Source: Phylloscopus collybita
Lineage: Eukaryota; Chordata; Aves; Passeriformes; Phylloscopidae
Assembly (NCBI GenBank): GCA_027886175.1
Contig: JAJNNQ010000075.1
Coordinates: 34,192,501 to 34,256,500, forward strand
Reading direction: 5' to 3'
DNA length: 64,000 nucleotides
The notes under the pieces are model-generated. The model did not search any database, had not been told where the DNA came from, and saw nothing but the letters and a program-made list of their open reading frames with translations. Numbering within the stretch: position 1 is the first letter of the stretch; the number at the start of each line of letters is the position of its first letter. Below, in pieces: positions 12,615-23,748 of the stretch. A program made the position numbers and the translations under genes.

Positions 12615-15610
12615 GTAAGTTCATCCCCGGCCGGGCACCGCGGGGTCCTGCCGGGTCCCGGACAGCCGGGATGCGGCACCGGGACGCAGCAGCCGCCGCA
12701 AGCCGGCGGGGCCGTGAGCGCCGGTGCTGCTTCCGCACGCCGACAGGCAAGTTCCCATTTCTCTGCTCCGAGGAAAGGGTTTTCGTTACTGGTTACAGGA
12801 GTTACACAGAGGGCAAGGTCTTTTTAAAACCGATGAGAATAATTCAGATTCACTGTATTTTGCCCCCTGAGGAGCAACGGAAAAGTTTATCTAAGGTTTC
12901 CACCTGTTTGTTTTCAGTTTGCGTGCTCTGCTCTGGCGTTTTCCATCTTTTCCTTGTCTGTGTGGGCAGGTTGCCTTCACCGCCGTTTCGTTCACACAGA
13001 ATATAAGACTAAAATAAATATTGTGCTGGGGTTTTTTTCATAAAAGATGTCAAACCAATCATGTCTTTGAAGTGTCATGTAAAAACAGAAATGCATTTGC
13101 ATGCATTAGAAATACCGCACTAGAAGTGCTTTAGAAACAACGTAAATACTTTAACTTACTTTCACAGCCCTATTCCCAACTCTCTCAGCATACCAGGTGG
13201 CAAGTGGGTGCTTGCAAAAATTACTGCGATTATTTTAAAAAACAAACCTCTTTCTTGTAAAATTTTAAAAGGGAAATGACTGTTGCCCGGAGGCTTTTTA
13301 TTTACTTTAGTTTTTAGCAGCATTTTTTTGGTCCATGAGGTTTGGGCAACGCCTGGGTTTGAAGCACCGGGAATGGGTGTCTTGATTGCTCCGGGGAGGA
13401 GGGTGATGCTGCCCAGTCCCAGTGTGCAACAGAAGTGATGCTGGCTGTGTGTGGATCCAGGAACCACCACGGTTTGGCTACACATATGTACTAACAGATC
13501 AGATCTACCTACAGCAGATCCTTTGTTTTGTGTAGCAGATTTTTCCAGGCCGTTTGCTGTTTGTGTTTGATGGAAAGTCTGACAGTGGAGAAATTTAATT
13601 CAGAGTGAAATCTCTCATTTCCACAGCTGAATTTTTTACTTTTTCCCCCCCACAGACTCAGGATTTTATCTCATCTAGATGTGAAGCTCCTAAACCAGAA
13701 ACTCCTATTTCCAAGGCGACTCAAGGAGATGAGGTTTTTAGGTATGTGCATTACTATGTACAGTATGTCACTCAAAGCTATTCTGGTTTTAAATGTGGTT
13801 ACACACCAGCACAGAAAAATCAAAACTGTGTGTAGGCCAGCCCTATACTGAAATAGTCCTGTATTTCAGTAGAGGAGCAGGTATTTTTACTAACCCAGTC
13901 TGTCCATATCCTTGGGTGATCCAGACTTCCCCAGTAATTGGGGAAGACTTCATCCTACCAGTGGGATTTTGATGGGATGGTGGTGAGAAATCCTGCTGCT
14001 AAACATAAATTATTAGATTCTTCTGCCATTTTTTGTGGTTATCTTAAATTATTATCTTGATGCCATCTCCACAGTGATGATTTTTTTGAAAACTAAAATG
14101 CATCCAGATCTGACTATGCCTTAACACAATGAGCAAACACCAAGAAAAAAGCACATAGTTTTGGGGTTTTTAAGTTAGAGGCAATAGCTAATGTAAGGAC
14201 CAATTTTCAGCCCTCACTCAAGACAAGCTTATGGAGTCCTAATGTAAGCTTTATTTTATATTGATCATAAATACCACTATAAAAAATAGTGAGGTTTTTT
14301 CTTTTGATTTAGAGTTATAATGTGCACAGAATATTTCACAAATAATTTCAGTCTAACCTGTACTGCTGCTGAAGAGAACATTACATGATAAAACTCTGTG
14401 AGCCACATTAATAGCAAATTAATCACAATTAATCACCCAAAATAATAACGATAAAAATATCTTCTAAATACCATCAAATTATAGCATTGCAGAAAGGATT
14501 ATTTAGAAACCTTTCCTTGTCTTTGATAGAAACCTCTGACTTCAGTGTGTGCTTGAAATGCTCTGCAAAATCAAGAGCTAATTCTTGTAAATGTAGATAT
14601 TCAGTAATTTATGTGCATCAATGTTAATTGAATTTTGAATTATGCAGTAATTGGATGAAATTAAAAGGTTTAGTAACTTGTTCCTGCCCTTGTCTAGCCA
14701 GGCTGTCACAGGAACAGACACTCCTAGCATGTGCAAGCCGGGATCTGGGACACCCACGAGGGCTGCTTAGCTGAGGACAACAGGATCAGGTATTATTCCA
14801 GCTAAGAAGTGCTGCACTTTGGGGAATATTGATTGAATTGCATTTTTCTGTGGAACTGGATGAATTAAAGGACTGTGAGTTGTATTACAGGCAGAGCTGA
14901 CTGACCAGCTTTACAAAAAGCTGGGAAAAGACCTTGAGGTCACTGTTCTCAGCTTTTCCTAAAAGAATTTTTTTGATGTTTTCAAAAGGTTCTTTTGCCC
15001 CCCAATGGCCAAAATACCTTCACAAAATTCTTCTAAAGTTTGAAAACTTAGATCAGAAAGGATAAACATGCAATTCTTTTTAGTAAGGTTACATGTGGGA
15101 AGATAGGAGAAGTCAGTTTCTGACCCTTTAAAATTATGGGCCAAGTTTTGCCCTTCAAAAACTGAGTCCGTGCTCTGTGGCTTCACTTACGGATGCATTT
15201 GAAAATGATATTTTTCTTTCCATAGTCCATGGAACACTGATCACCTATAAGACTATTCATAAAATGATTTCAGGTAAAATATAAAATATACCAACAGTTC
15301 CACAACCCAAATCACAGAGAGAATATATTTTTAAAATTGACTTTAGCCTAATTTTTAGTTAGTTGTAAATGGAAACCACTGTGGGTTTTCTCAGAAGTCA
15401 TCTCTGGGCTATGAGTGACTCAAAAATTTTGCTCTGTGTAATACTGTCCAAAAAAATCAAATTGATCATTGTGAAGTTTTTAACTTCTGTTCTCTACCCG
15501 TGTGAGATGCTGAATTTTTAAGCAGCAAATGAAAAGTGGCCCACAGAGCTGCACTCCTGCTTTTTCTAGCACAGGCAGTGCCTGCTATTTCTGACCATCC
15601 TTGTTTTCAG
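12615..15610 (+). other. TCF24 intron 1
   Basis: The intron is bounded by GTAAGT at 12615 and TTGTTTTCAG ending at 15610. It holds no recognisable gene or repeat. The ORFs at 13162-13485 (minus) and 13605-13835 (plus) have no supporting features. Confidence 0.55.
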
Positions 15611-16080
15611 AACGGGCTGGCTCCGGCTCACTGCAGCACCTTACTTTAGAGATGCTCTTGTTGCTTGCAGCACTCTCCTTGCCGGGGACGTCACCGATGG
15701 ACTGCGGACGCTTAGCAGAGAGCAGCGAGGAGATCTCCAGCCCGGGGGCAGAGCCCGGTTCCCTGCTGCCTTGCTCTGGCGGCAGCAATTCCTGCCTGCC
15801 CTTGGCGGCCGGGCCGCGGGCCGGGGCCGCTCCGGGCCGCCCCGCCGCCGCCAACGCGGCCCGGGAGCGCAGCCGGGTGCAGACCCTGCGCCACGCCTTC
15901 CTGGAGCTGCAGAAGACTCTGCCCTCCGTGCCGCCCGACACCAAGCTCTCCAAGCTGGATGTGCTGCTCCTGGCCACCACCTACATCGCACACCTCACCC
16001 GCAGCCTTCAGGATGAGGAGGAGTCGCCGACAGAGGGCTTGGGCACCCTCCGCGGGGATGGGTACCTCCACCCTGTCAAG
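15611..16080 (+). CDS. TCF24: TCF24 exon 2 (5'UTR plus residues 1-128)
   Basis: The acceptor CCTTGTTTTCAG ends at 15610. A second acceptor-like site, TGTTGCTTGCAG, ends at 15670 and would exclude the upstream ATG at 15652. Coding runs from 15697 and the donor GTAGGAG begins at 16081. The exon carries the whole bHLH domain and is itself CpG-rich. Confidence 0.88.
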
Positions 16081-18592
16081 GTAGGAGAGCTGAGGAGCAG
16101 CAGCTTCTGTCAGTGAGTGAGTACACTGGCCTTAGATATGTAATTCAGACTAAAGAGTTCAAGTTCCTGTACCTTGCCTAGAGGTTTTAAATGGAAATTC
16201 TGCCTGGACTAACCACTGTGCTGAGGTCTTAGGGGTCTGATGGAAATATCTTGGAGCTTTGTTCCTCCACCTTCAGGGACTTCGCACCAAAATATCAAAT
16301 CTAGTATAGATCCAAACCTGGTGGGACCTGGTTTTGGAAGTGAAGGTTAGCACCACAGGAGTACTTGCATCTTCTTGGTCCCTGTGTGGAAACCTTGGTG
16401 ATGCCCACAGAGCCAGTGGATGCTGCTGTGAGGGGTCTGTGTGCTGAGGTGACTGTCCCACAGTGGGGATCCAGCCACACCTGGGCCTGCTTTGGTTCTG
16501 CTGCCCAGGCAGCCCAGTGCAGACAGCAGCATTAATTAGCAGCCATGTGTTAATTACTTCCATGAAAAAGCCTTTCTGAAGCATTTCTGTGGCTGGTATA
16601 CGCTCTTCCCTTTGTCTAAAACACAGCGATGCAGAAGGGATGAGAAAGGGGAACTGCTCTTGGAGAGGACTGGGCTGGAAACTGTTTCCAAATGCAGTGC
16701 TCACTGACTGATGGGGCTCAGACACCGCAGGGTGTTTTCTTTGGCTCCGCTCACGGGGAGTGAGTTAGAGCACTGGGGTGTTTTCTTTTCTCTTTTTTAA
16801 TTTTTTTTTTATTTTAAGAGTCTGAATTCAGAATGATTTAATTAAGATTAATTTGTGAAGTAATCTCTAATTTCTACAAAGTGCCTAATTCACAGAGGGT
16901 TCCTTGTTCACAATGTTGGCTGCTGTATTTTACAGCATGATGTGAATGCAGGCTTCTGAGGCCATTTAAATGATTAGCAGACTCATAAAGAAAGCAAAAC
17001 CTCTATATCAATTAGAAGATGGCTATAATTTAAGTTAAAAAATACTGTGATGTATTTCAAAGTAAGTTCAAAATAGCTTCTGTTAGTTCCCTCACCCAGA
17101 GTGAAAGGACACAGGTCTCTTATGGTACTTTTTATCAGCTGCCAGCTACTACTGGCAGAAAATACTCTTGAATAGTTATTACAGCAGTTAAATGATCCAG
17201 ATGCCCATTTTCCAGGCTACTGGAAAAGAGCAGTACTGGATTCGCTTAAGCAATTATTTTTTTTATGAATATCTCTGATGAATGTGTCACAGTCAAATCC
17301 TAGTATGTGCTTCAAAAACCCCCAAATGCAGGATATGAGACAACCTTTACAGATAAAGTCTTTAACTAAACTGATAAAGCATAGTAAATGCAAATAGTGA
17401 GGAAAGTTAAATACCCAAGTACAGTTGTGTGTACACTGAATGAAAAATATGGTTAATGACTTTAAACTTGGATGGTTTATTGGTGACAAACTCTTAACAT
17501 CACACTTGAAATGAACTTACTGAATGAGATTGTGCAGTGTTTCTAAGTGAGAATATGCTGCTGCTTTAGGTCTTTGAACAGAAGAGCTGAGATTTACCTG
17601 CAGTATTATTAAGTGCCCCTTACCCACAGGAAAGGTGCCAGTCTGTTCCTAAAAGAGTCTTAAAAAAACCTGCATTCTTTTGGAACAATGTGCTGGCTGC
17701 ATTTCAGGTATTTTTGTATCCAGTGGGTGTGACAAGTTGTCTCTTCAAGCATCCACCTCTCTAACACTGAACGGGGCACAGCAAATGGAGCTGGATGCTC
17801 CCTCCCAAGTTCTGGGTGCCCGGCTGCGGCCACCTGCACCACAGGGCTGCTTGCAGTCAGCAACCTGCTGGGGTCAAGAAACTCAAGCTGTCAGAATAAA
17901 TATTTAACACCAAGAGTAACTCATGATTCCAAAAATCAGTGAGTGTAAAGATGAATTGTGTCACCTGAAATAGCTGGAGCTGACAAGAACAAGAAGCTGA
18001 CGTGCTGAAGACTGCCAAGGTGCAATTACAGTAAACTCTCTTAGACTCACAGCCTTCAGCAGCAGTCCCTGTGGTGTTGTGGGGCCCAGCGAGCAGGGAA
18101 GGGTGTGCATACAGGGCTGCAATCCCTGCAGATGCAGGTGTATCCCTGTAGCATCCCTGGTGCCTTGAGAAGGAATTCTTTGTTTTATTCTACTCACAGA
18201 ACATCTACGACACAAACTGAGCTAGGCTGACTGGCCAGCACGGCCTGCTCCTGTCTGCTGGGGCATGGCAGGGTTGGGAACTGTGCTTCATGATTAAACA
18301 CCAAAGCAAATATCCAGGCTGAGGCTCCCTTATCAAGCTCCAAACATTTCCCTGTTTAGTGATAGCAACAGGTTCCTATTTTCTTGTCCCGTGACTCCGT
18401 GAAAGCTTTGCTGAGAACTGCAGTTGGAATGCAAAGACCCCGGGTGTCTCAGTGCTGTGCTTGTCTCCTCTCTTGCAGAAGTGGCCCATGCGTTCCAGGT
18501 TGTACATTGGAGCCACAGGACAGTTTCTGACCCACTCGGCACAAGGAGACAGTGCAAACCATGGGGAAACATCAACATCTTCACAGATCTAA
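15697..18592 (+). CDS. TCF24: Transcription factor 24, bHLH protein (complete, two coding exons)
   Basis: Joining 15697-16080 and 18479-18592 gives 165 aa plus TAA; human TCF24 is 167 aa. The intron (GTAGGAG ... CTTGCAG) is in phase 0. Residues about 51-104 form a basic helix-loop-helix domain: the basic region has [12 protein letters not shown], helix 1 has [15 protein letters not shown], the loop has DTKLSKLD and helix 2 has [12 protein letters not shown]. This is the class that dimerises with E proteins and binds E-boxes in the nucleus. The conserved tail includes [16 protein letters not shown] and [10 protein letters not shown] chose ATG 15697 (MDCGR) because human TCF24 starts similarly (MDRGR). 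An in-frame ATG at 15652 would add 15 hydrophobic residues. The alanine- and serine-rich N-terminus is poorly conserved. The next gene in the same direction is SNHG6. Confidence 0.93.
16081..18478 (+). other. TCF24 intron 2
   Basis: The 2.4-kb intron runs from GTAGGAG to TCTCTTGCAG. Open frames on the minus strand (16273-16725, 17961-18215) have no recognisable features. No repeat is identified. Confidence 0.7.
18479..18592 (+). CDS. TCF24: TCF24 terminal coding exon (residues 129-165)
   Basis: Acceptor TCTCTTGCAG ends at 18478. The reading continues in frame as [20 protein letters not shown] and stops at TAA 18590-18592. This exon alone is the well-conserved C-terminal signature that separates TCF24 from other bHLH proteins such as MSC/TCF21. 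Confidence 0.93.
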   Translation, partial: KWPMRSRLYIGATGQFLTHSAQGDSANHGETSTSSQI

Positions 18593-19480
18593 CCTCCCTG
18601 CTTGCTTTTTAAAAAATGGTTATTTATTACACCCTATATATATATATTTAAGTTAAAAAACAGTATCTACAAACTATGATTCCTGAAATGCTGTTTGTAG
18701 AGGAGAAGGAATTGATTCTCAAATGTAATTAATACCTCATTAAGTTAATGTGACACATCATTTGTTTCTATCATTGCTGCCATCTGAAGAAGGGGGTGAC
18801 TGAGGTCAGCACCAATCCAAGCAGCAGCAAAGAGCTGCCAGCAGAGTTAAGTATCCCTTCTCCTTTCTGGGACACCACTGAGAGGAAAGAGAGGAGGAGT
18901 GATGTGCTAATGGCCAAGTACAGGGCTTGGGTGAAAAGAGAAGGGCAAGGCTAAAAATAGCAACTGTAATCCCACACAGACTTTCTCCACCGCTTAAAGC
19001 CGACGGCAGAAATCCCCTGACCGCAGCTGCCGGGTCAGGGCTCCACTCATCGGATAGTCCCTCATGTTTGTAGCTATTGCTGGGAATGTGGATGCATGTC
19101 CATGGAGTGAAAATGTGCTGAGAGACCTGTCCCTCCTGCCCGGAGTGCTGTTATTTGGGCACTGCTTGTATCCACCCACAGGACTGTGCTGCAAGTGAGG
19201 GGTTCAGCGTGTGACTGACTGCTACCCCGGCACAGCCACGCGTCTGCTCACCGCACCACGGCTCATTTCATTGAAGGGTTCACAGCTTGCAGCAGGGGAA
19301 CCCGAAGTGTTGGCTTGCTTGTAGCACACTTGTTCACTTAAACATCTGTATTTAGGCAAGAAAAGTTGAAACTAAATGCACAAATGTCATCTGTTGTGTC
19401 TGCTCTGTAAAACACTGTACTTGTCATATGGTTTGTTATTGCTGAGGTAAATGTTCTATTAAATATTATTCAGTGAGTAT
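18593..19480 (+). other. TCF24: TCF24 3' UTR (inferred)
   Basis: AT-rich sequence after the stop includes a (TA)n-like run at 18636-18650. The first plausible polyadenylation signal is ATTAAA at 19458-19463, so the transcript would end near 19480. This is inference from the signal only. Confidence 0.4.
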
Positions 19481-19488
19481 TATATACT

Positions 19489-19685
19489 TGGAGTTGCAAA
19501 ATCTGTTAACAGTTCCCCACTGTACACGATAATATCCTATATTTATAGATGCTGTCTTCTTTGAAGGCTTCATGGTTTAAATTTAAAAATGACGCTTAGG
19601 AAAACAAAAATATTAGCCAGAACAACTTTCAAAAAAACCCTGTGGTAAAATCTGGAGCTCTCAACTGCCTCTGCAGCATTCTGAG
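19489..19685. repeat. Local diverged direct repeat, copy A
   Basis: This is the partner of 20132-20330, about 645 bp away in the same orientation. Shared blocks include CTGTACACGATAATAT against TTGTACATGGTAATAT, AAACAAAAATA and TAAAATCTGGAGCTCTC. Similarity is clear over about 190 bp despite substitutions and indels. The repeat family is not identified. Confidence 0.75.
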
Positions 19686-19829
19686 CTTTAAACAAGATAA
19701 TATACCTGAAAGGGACAGTATTCAAGAAAGGGGGGGGGGAAAAAAAAAGATTCCTCAGTATTTTTAAAAGGCTAATTCCTGTAAACATCATTGAAAGATT
19801 CTGACTGCTTATCCAAGAAGCAGAGGTTC

Positions 19830-20045
19830 AGTTGGACATCAGGAAGAATTTCTTCACAGAAAGGGCTGTTAAGCATTGGAATGGGCTGCCCAGGGATGTG
19901 GTGGAGTTGCAGGTGGTGGAGTCACCATTCCTGGAGCTGTTCAAGAAAAGTCAGGATGTGCCACTTAGTAACATGATCAAATTGACAAGGTGGTGATCAG
20001 TCAAAGGTGATCAGTAGTCTTTTCCAATCTGGTTAATTCTGCAAG
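19830..20045 (+). mobile_element. CR1 LINE, 5'-truncated 3' end, sense
   Basis: The sequence runs GTTGGACATCAGGAAGAATT, GAATGGGCTGCCCAGGGATG, TGGAGTCACCATTCCTGGAG and TCTTTTCCAATCTGGTTAAT. These are hallmark CR1 3' segments in sense orientation. It sits between the two copies of the local direct repeat and belongs to no gene. Confidence 0.88.
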
Positions 20046-20131
20046 CATGAAAAATGCTTTAGCAATAAGGGTTAAAACGTGGAAAGCTATGAAAGAATGG
20101 CACAGAGAATACATCTCAGACTCTCTATCAC

Positions 20132-20330
20132 TGAGCTGCAAGACCTGTATCACTTTCTCATTGTACATGGTAATATTCTGAATGTATAGATGTTATCTCC
20201 TTTCTGAAGACTTTGAATTTTAAAATGATATTTAGGGAAAAAAAAAAGGGAAACAAAAATACTACCAAAAACAACTTTTGTTAAAAAAGTATAGTAAAAT
20301 CTGGAGCTCTCTACAACCCCTGCAGTATTT
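20132..20330. repeat. Local diverged direct repeat, copy B
   Basis: Copy B of the repeat at 19489-19685, with the same order of blocks ending in TAAAATCTGGAGCTCTC and a CTGCAG-containing tail. It has a longer A-run than copy A. Confidence 0.75.
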
Positions 20331-20559
20331 ACAACTGAATATTTACAATGCTCTGCAGGCAGCCAGAGAACCGGAGCAACAACCAGTGTAGCTATTTACT
20401 GTAGCCATATCCCTAAGACTTTTTTGGCATTTTATGGAATTATTACAGGCCTGTAAGAATATGTAGAATTACAGCAGCAGTTTTTCAGTTAATAAGAGTT
20501 CCCCATATTTATGAGTGGGGATTTATATACAATTTTTTTCCCCTTTAGATAGATTATTC

Positions 20560-20965
20560 TGCATCAGAATTATGCCTTTCCTTCCAGAACCAAGACACCC
20601 CCTTAGGCAACTAACACTCCCTTCGACCAGGGCAAGAGGTTTACACAGCAGGGTAACAACAGATCTGTTGCCACGCTTCGTGCCTACCATGTTTTGGTTT
20701 TGGGAAATTCTGTTCCCAGGCACTCTTCTGGTACACAAGGTCACATATTGTAAACTACCTTGTTTTGTACAATTTTCCCAGAGGAGGGATTTTCGCGTAG
20801 TAGTCTCTGGAACTGACCAATGGTTCCCAAAGGTCCCACCTTTAAGGTGGGCACATCTGTAAAAGTATAAAAGAAGCCCGAGAAATAAACGTGTGGCTCC
20901 TCCCTGAGGAGTCCACGCAGCCTTCTAAATCACTCCCTGCCTCGATTTATTGTGTCCAACAGCGA
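20560..20965 (+). mobile_element. Solitary ERVK-like LTR, plus strand (bounds approximate)
   Basis: A TATA box (TATAAAAG, 20866-20873) is followed 18 nt later by the polyadenylation signal AATAAACGTG (20884-20893), then GAGTCCACGCAGCC and a TCGATTTATTGTGTCCAACA end at 20961. This tight TATA/AATAAA spacing is typical of alpha/betaretrovirus-related avian LTRs. The right end is well placed. The left end could be TGTTGCCACG at 20666 or further out, and I found no matching target duplication. No retroviral genes are attached. It lies about 0.5 kb upstream of the SNHG6 start in the same orientation. Confidence 0.7.
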
Positions 20966-21139
20966 CACAGACCCTCTGAACCTGTTTGCTTCAAAGCCGA
21001 TGTTTGGTTCCGGTGCTGCATTTCCTAGGGGCAGTTCATATCCTCGTATACTGACACACAAGAGTTTGGCATTTAACACTGGGAGTATGCAGGAATACAG
21101 CTGTAAAATGCTTATACACTGCCATTAAAAGGTAGCACT

Positions 21140-21720
21140 CTTCATGGAGGAACCTAAAAGACCTCGGCAAACCTCGGTCACTGCCATCCCAGCTTTTCCC
21201 TGGGCGGGCTGGGACAGGGGAAGTTCCCGCGGCCACAGCTGGGGCGCGGGCCGGGCAGAGCCCGCGGCGCGGGCCGGGCAGAGCCCGCGGCGCCGGCCGG
21301 GCAGAGCCCGCGGCGCCAGCCGCGCTGCCCCGGCTGCCGCAGCCCGAGCTCCAGCAGCGCCCGCGGGTCCCCGGCACTCCCAATCCCGGCCGGGCCCTTC
21401 CCCGCCTCCTCTGCGCGCGCAGCCGGAAGGCGCCGTGCCCGCCCCGCCCCGGCGCGCCGCCTATTTATCGGGATGGAGGCCGGGAATCGGCCTTTCCCAG
21501 CGGGACGGGACCGGAGCGGCCGCGCCTGCCCGCCTGCAGCCGGCCTGCGTGCCTCGGTGGGTGCGTGGATGGATGTGGCGGGACCCGGCCCGTGTCTGCG
21601 GTGCCCGGGAGGGCGGGAATGCCCGGGCCTGGGACGTGCCCGTGGCGATTCAGGCTTGGGAGCCTGGCCTCGGGCGTGGGAGCGGCAGCAGCGGCCGCCG
21701 AGTCTGATGGGTACAAATGA
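21140..21720. promoter_or_regulatory. SNHG6: CpG island and core promoter of the snoRNA host gene
   Basis: The CpG-dense block holds a TATA-like CTATTTATC (21461-21469) and, about 30 bp downstream, a pyrimidine run CCTTTCCC (21491-21498) suited to a 5'-TOP start. Both are typical of snoRNA host genes. The upstream part contains a 23-bp GC-rich tandem repeat. Open frames on both strands here are compositional artefacts. Confidence 0.7.
21246..21316. repeat. 23-bp GC-rich minisatellite, three units
   Basis: The core GGGCAGAGCCCGCGGCG starts at 21253, 21276 and 21299, a period of exactly 23 bp. Each unit contains the self-complementary GGGC...GCCC. It lies about 200 bp upstream of the SNHG6 start. 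Confidence 0.9.
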
Positions 21721-21965
21721 AACGAAGGGAAATTTAGGTTAGATGCTGGAAGGAAATTCTTTACTGTGAGCGTGGTGAGGCCTTTGCAGCAGGAAAGGTT
21801 TACCCAGCCCATGGTGGGGTGTAAAGCCCGTATCCAGGCTGGATACGGCCGTGAGCAACCTGGTCTAGTGGGCGGTGTCCCTGCCCGTAGCAGGAAACGG
21901 GTTGGGACTGGATGATCGCTAAGGTCCGTTCCAGACCTTCAACATTCCGTGATTCCGTGATCCTG
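21712..21965 (+). mobile_element. CR1 LINE 3' end, sense, inside SNHG6 intron 1
   Basis: TTAGATGCTGGAAGGAAATTC, GTTGGGACTGGATGATCGCT, AAGGTCCGTTCCAGACCTTC and the terminal octamer-like ATTCCGTGATTCCGTGATC identify a CR1 3' end. It abuts the CpG island directly and still contains many CpG dinucleotides. Confidence 0.8.
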
Positions 21966-23003
21966 CCGTGTGGATCCACAGCGATCCGTGTGATCCGTCA
22001 GCCGCCCGACCTCCGCCCTGCTCCTTGGAGCAGGTCCTGGCAGTGCTGGTCTGGACAGCAGAGTGATTTCTGGCCGCCTCAGGAATTAGAAATGCTCCCA
22101 GGTGGTTAATGTGAGAAATCCCGACATGGCAGGTCCGAGCAGTGGCTGTAATCTCAGGAGCTGCAGGGATGGTTTGCAGGTGCTTTTCTTAAGCAGCCAA
22201 AGCTGTCGCTTGAAAGAGGAGTGATTGTCACGCTGCTGTAACTGTGTGCTGGGAAGTTCAGCCTGACACTCCAGCCACGCAGGCTGCCCAGGAAAGCGGG
22301 TGCCGTGGGAGACCGGGATGGAGCTAATTACTGTGTGCCACGTGGTGGTTACTTCGAGCTGTCTCTTGGCTCATCCAGTCTTGAAAGCAATGACAGATTG
22401 GACATTCAAAGACACTTGGTTTTGCTGACAGATCGTTTTCCTCAGCAAACGGCTGTCATAATTCAAAAGATAAATTACTTTCCTTTTTCCTTTCGGGAAT
22501 TGGGCAAGGGCTGTGAGGTGACCCAGACTGTGCCCTTATTCATGTTATCGGCACAGATCCAAACTGGTGGGGTCTGGCAGGGATGGGGCCCCAGGAGTAT
22601 CAGCAGCCTCTGGGGTAATGCTCTCCTGCATTACAGACTGCGGGGTGAGTGCTGACCTCAGTTCAACTGGTGGTAGAACATCAGTGACTTCCCCAGCGTG
22701 TCACATGTGAGCTGGGGTTAAAGGCTGTACCCTGCCAGGGTGCTCCTCTCCCCAGCCTGGCTGGTCATTAGGAGCACTGTACTTGCCCTGCAATCAGTCA
22801 TTCCTCACACTGGAGCTCATAGGAAAATGGTCATGCCTCTGCTTAACCTTGATCTCAGCTGATGCTCTATCCCAGGTAATTACAAAAGAGCATGGGGTTG
22901 GTGTTTCCTGGACTGGCTTAATGTTCCCAAAGAAGTGCTAATGCTTTCTGCTACTAGCTCAGCAGTGGAGCTTTCTGAATCAAACATATTTTCATTGTTT
23001 TAG

Positions 23004-23114
23004 GCAGAAAGAGAAGCTCAAGATGAGTCTGTTAGTGGCTTTGGGAATCCTCAGTCTGGACTCTGCCTTGCCTTGCAAGCAGAAAGATGCTACATGAATT
23101 CTGGAGCTACAGAA
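23004..23114 (+). ncRNA. SNHG6: SNHG6 internal exon
   Basis: Acceptor TTTTCATTGTTTTAG ends at 23003 and donor GTAAGTATTT starts at 23115. The 111-nt exon has no conserved reading frame. Its assignment to the host gene rests on strand and position. Confidence 0.6.
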
Positions 23115-23748
23115 GTAAGTATTTCTTACTGTACTTAAAGATGTTGAGGGAAGCATCATGAAATCCAGATCAAGAGTTCTGAAGCTGTTTAATGGCTTGC
23201 AAATTCCCTTACAGATTGAGAAAGGACAAATATGATTGTATGTAGAGTTAAGAGATTGAAATGCTATCAAAAGGTGTTATGGCAACTATAAAGTCTCCTA
23301 AGACTTGCTCTCCAGAACAAAGCAGGTGCAATCCAAGAATCCCAGGGGAGTCAGAAGAGAGAGGCTTGTATCAGAGAACCTGGTTTTTAACTGGGGAAAC
23401 ATGACTTCTGTTTTGAAGAATTCATGGATGTTCAGATCACAATCCATGTTGGCACTGCAGCTGTGTCAGTCTTGGAATACATTCCAAAGGGAAAGGTGAC
23501 TGTGGTATGAGCTTTGCCTCTAGAAAGATACTTGGTATCTGGGGTTTGAATGCAAGAGAGGGACCTGCATTTTTGTGCCCAAACAAAGCTGTTTTTCTCT
23601 TGTTCATGGCTGTACTCAATCTGTTCTGTGCTTAACAGTTAAAATGAAGGTTCTGCTTCAGCTTGGGGAAGTACAGCTTGAGACAAACTCAACCAATTCC
23701 CTTGTATTTAGTACCTGGCAAAAGAAGCCTTGCACAGGCAGGAGACTG

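Larger units (their letters stand above)
11440..12750. promoter_or_regulatory. CpG island containing the TCF24 promoter
   Basis: There are two CpG-dense blocks, 11440-11770 and 12030-12750, separated by AT-rich sequence. The second carries the TATA box and non-coding first exon of TCF24. The first has no visible gene signal. It may be an upstream regulatory block or the start of an undetected transcript. All long open frames here, on both strands, are GC-rich artefacts with alanine/arginine/proline composition. Confidence 0.8.

Noticed and set aside
11398..13006. Many long alanine/arginine/proline-rich frames on both strands
   Set aside because: Stop-poor GC-rich CpG-island sequence gives long chance frames. 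They overlap each other on opposite strands and show no homology.
15585..16071. Minus-strand and out-of-frame ORFs over TCF24
   Set aside because: Shadows of the GC-rich TCF24 exon. The plus-strand frame carries the bHLH domain and the matching splice sites.
21036..21812. 187-, 115- and 89-codon frames around 21.1-21.8 kb
   Set aside because: CpG-island composition plus the 23-bp minisatellite. The locus is a snoRNA host gene without conserved protein.
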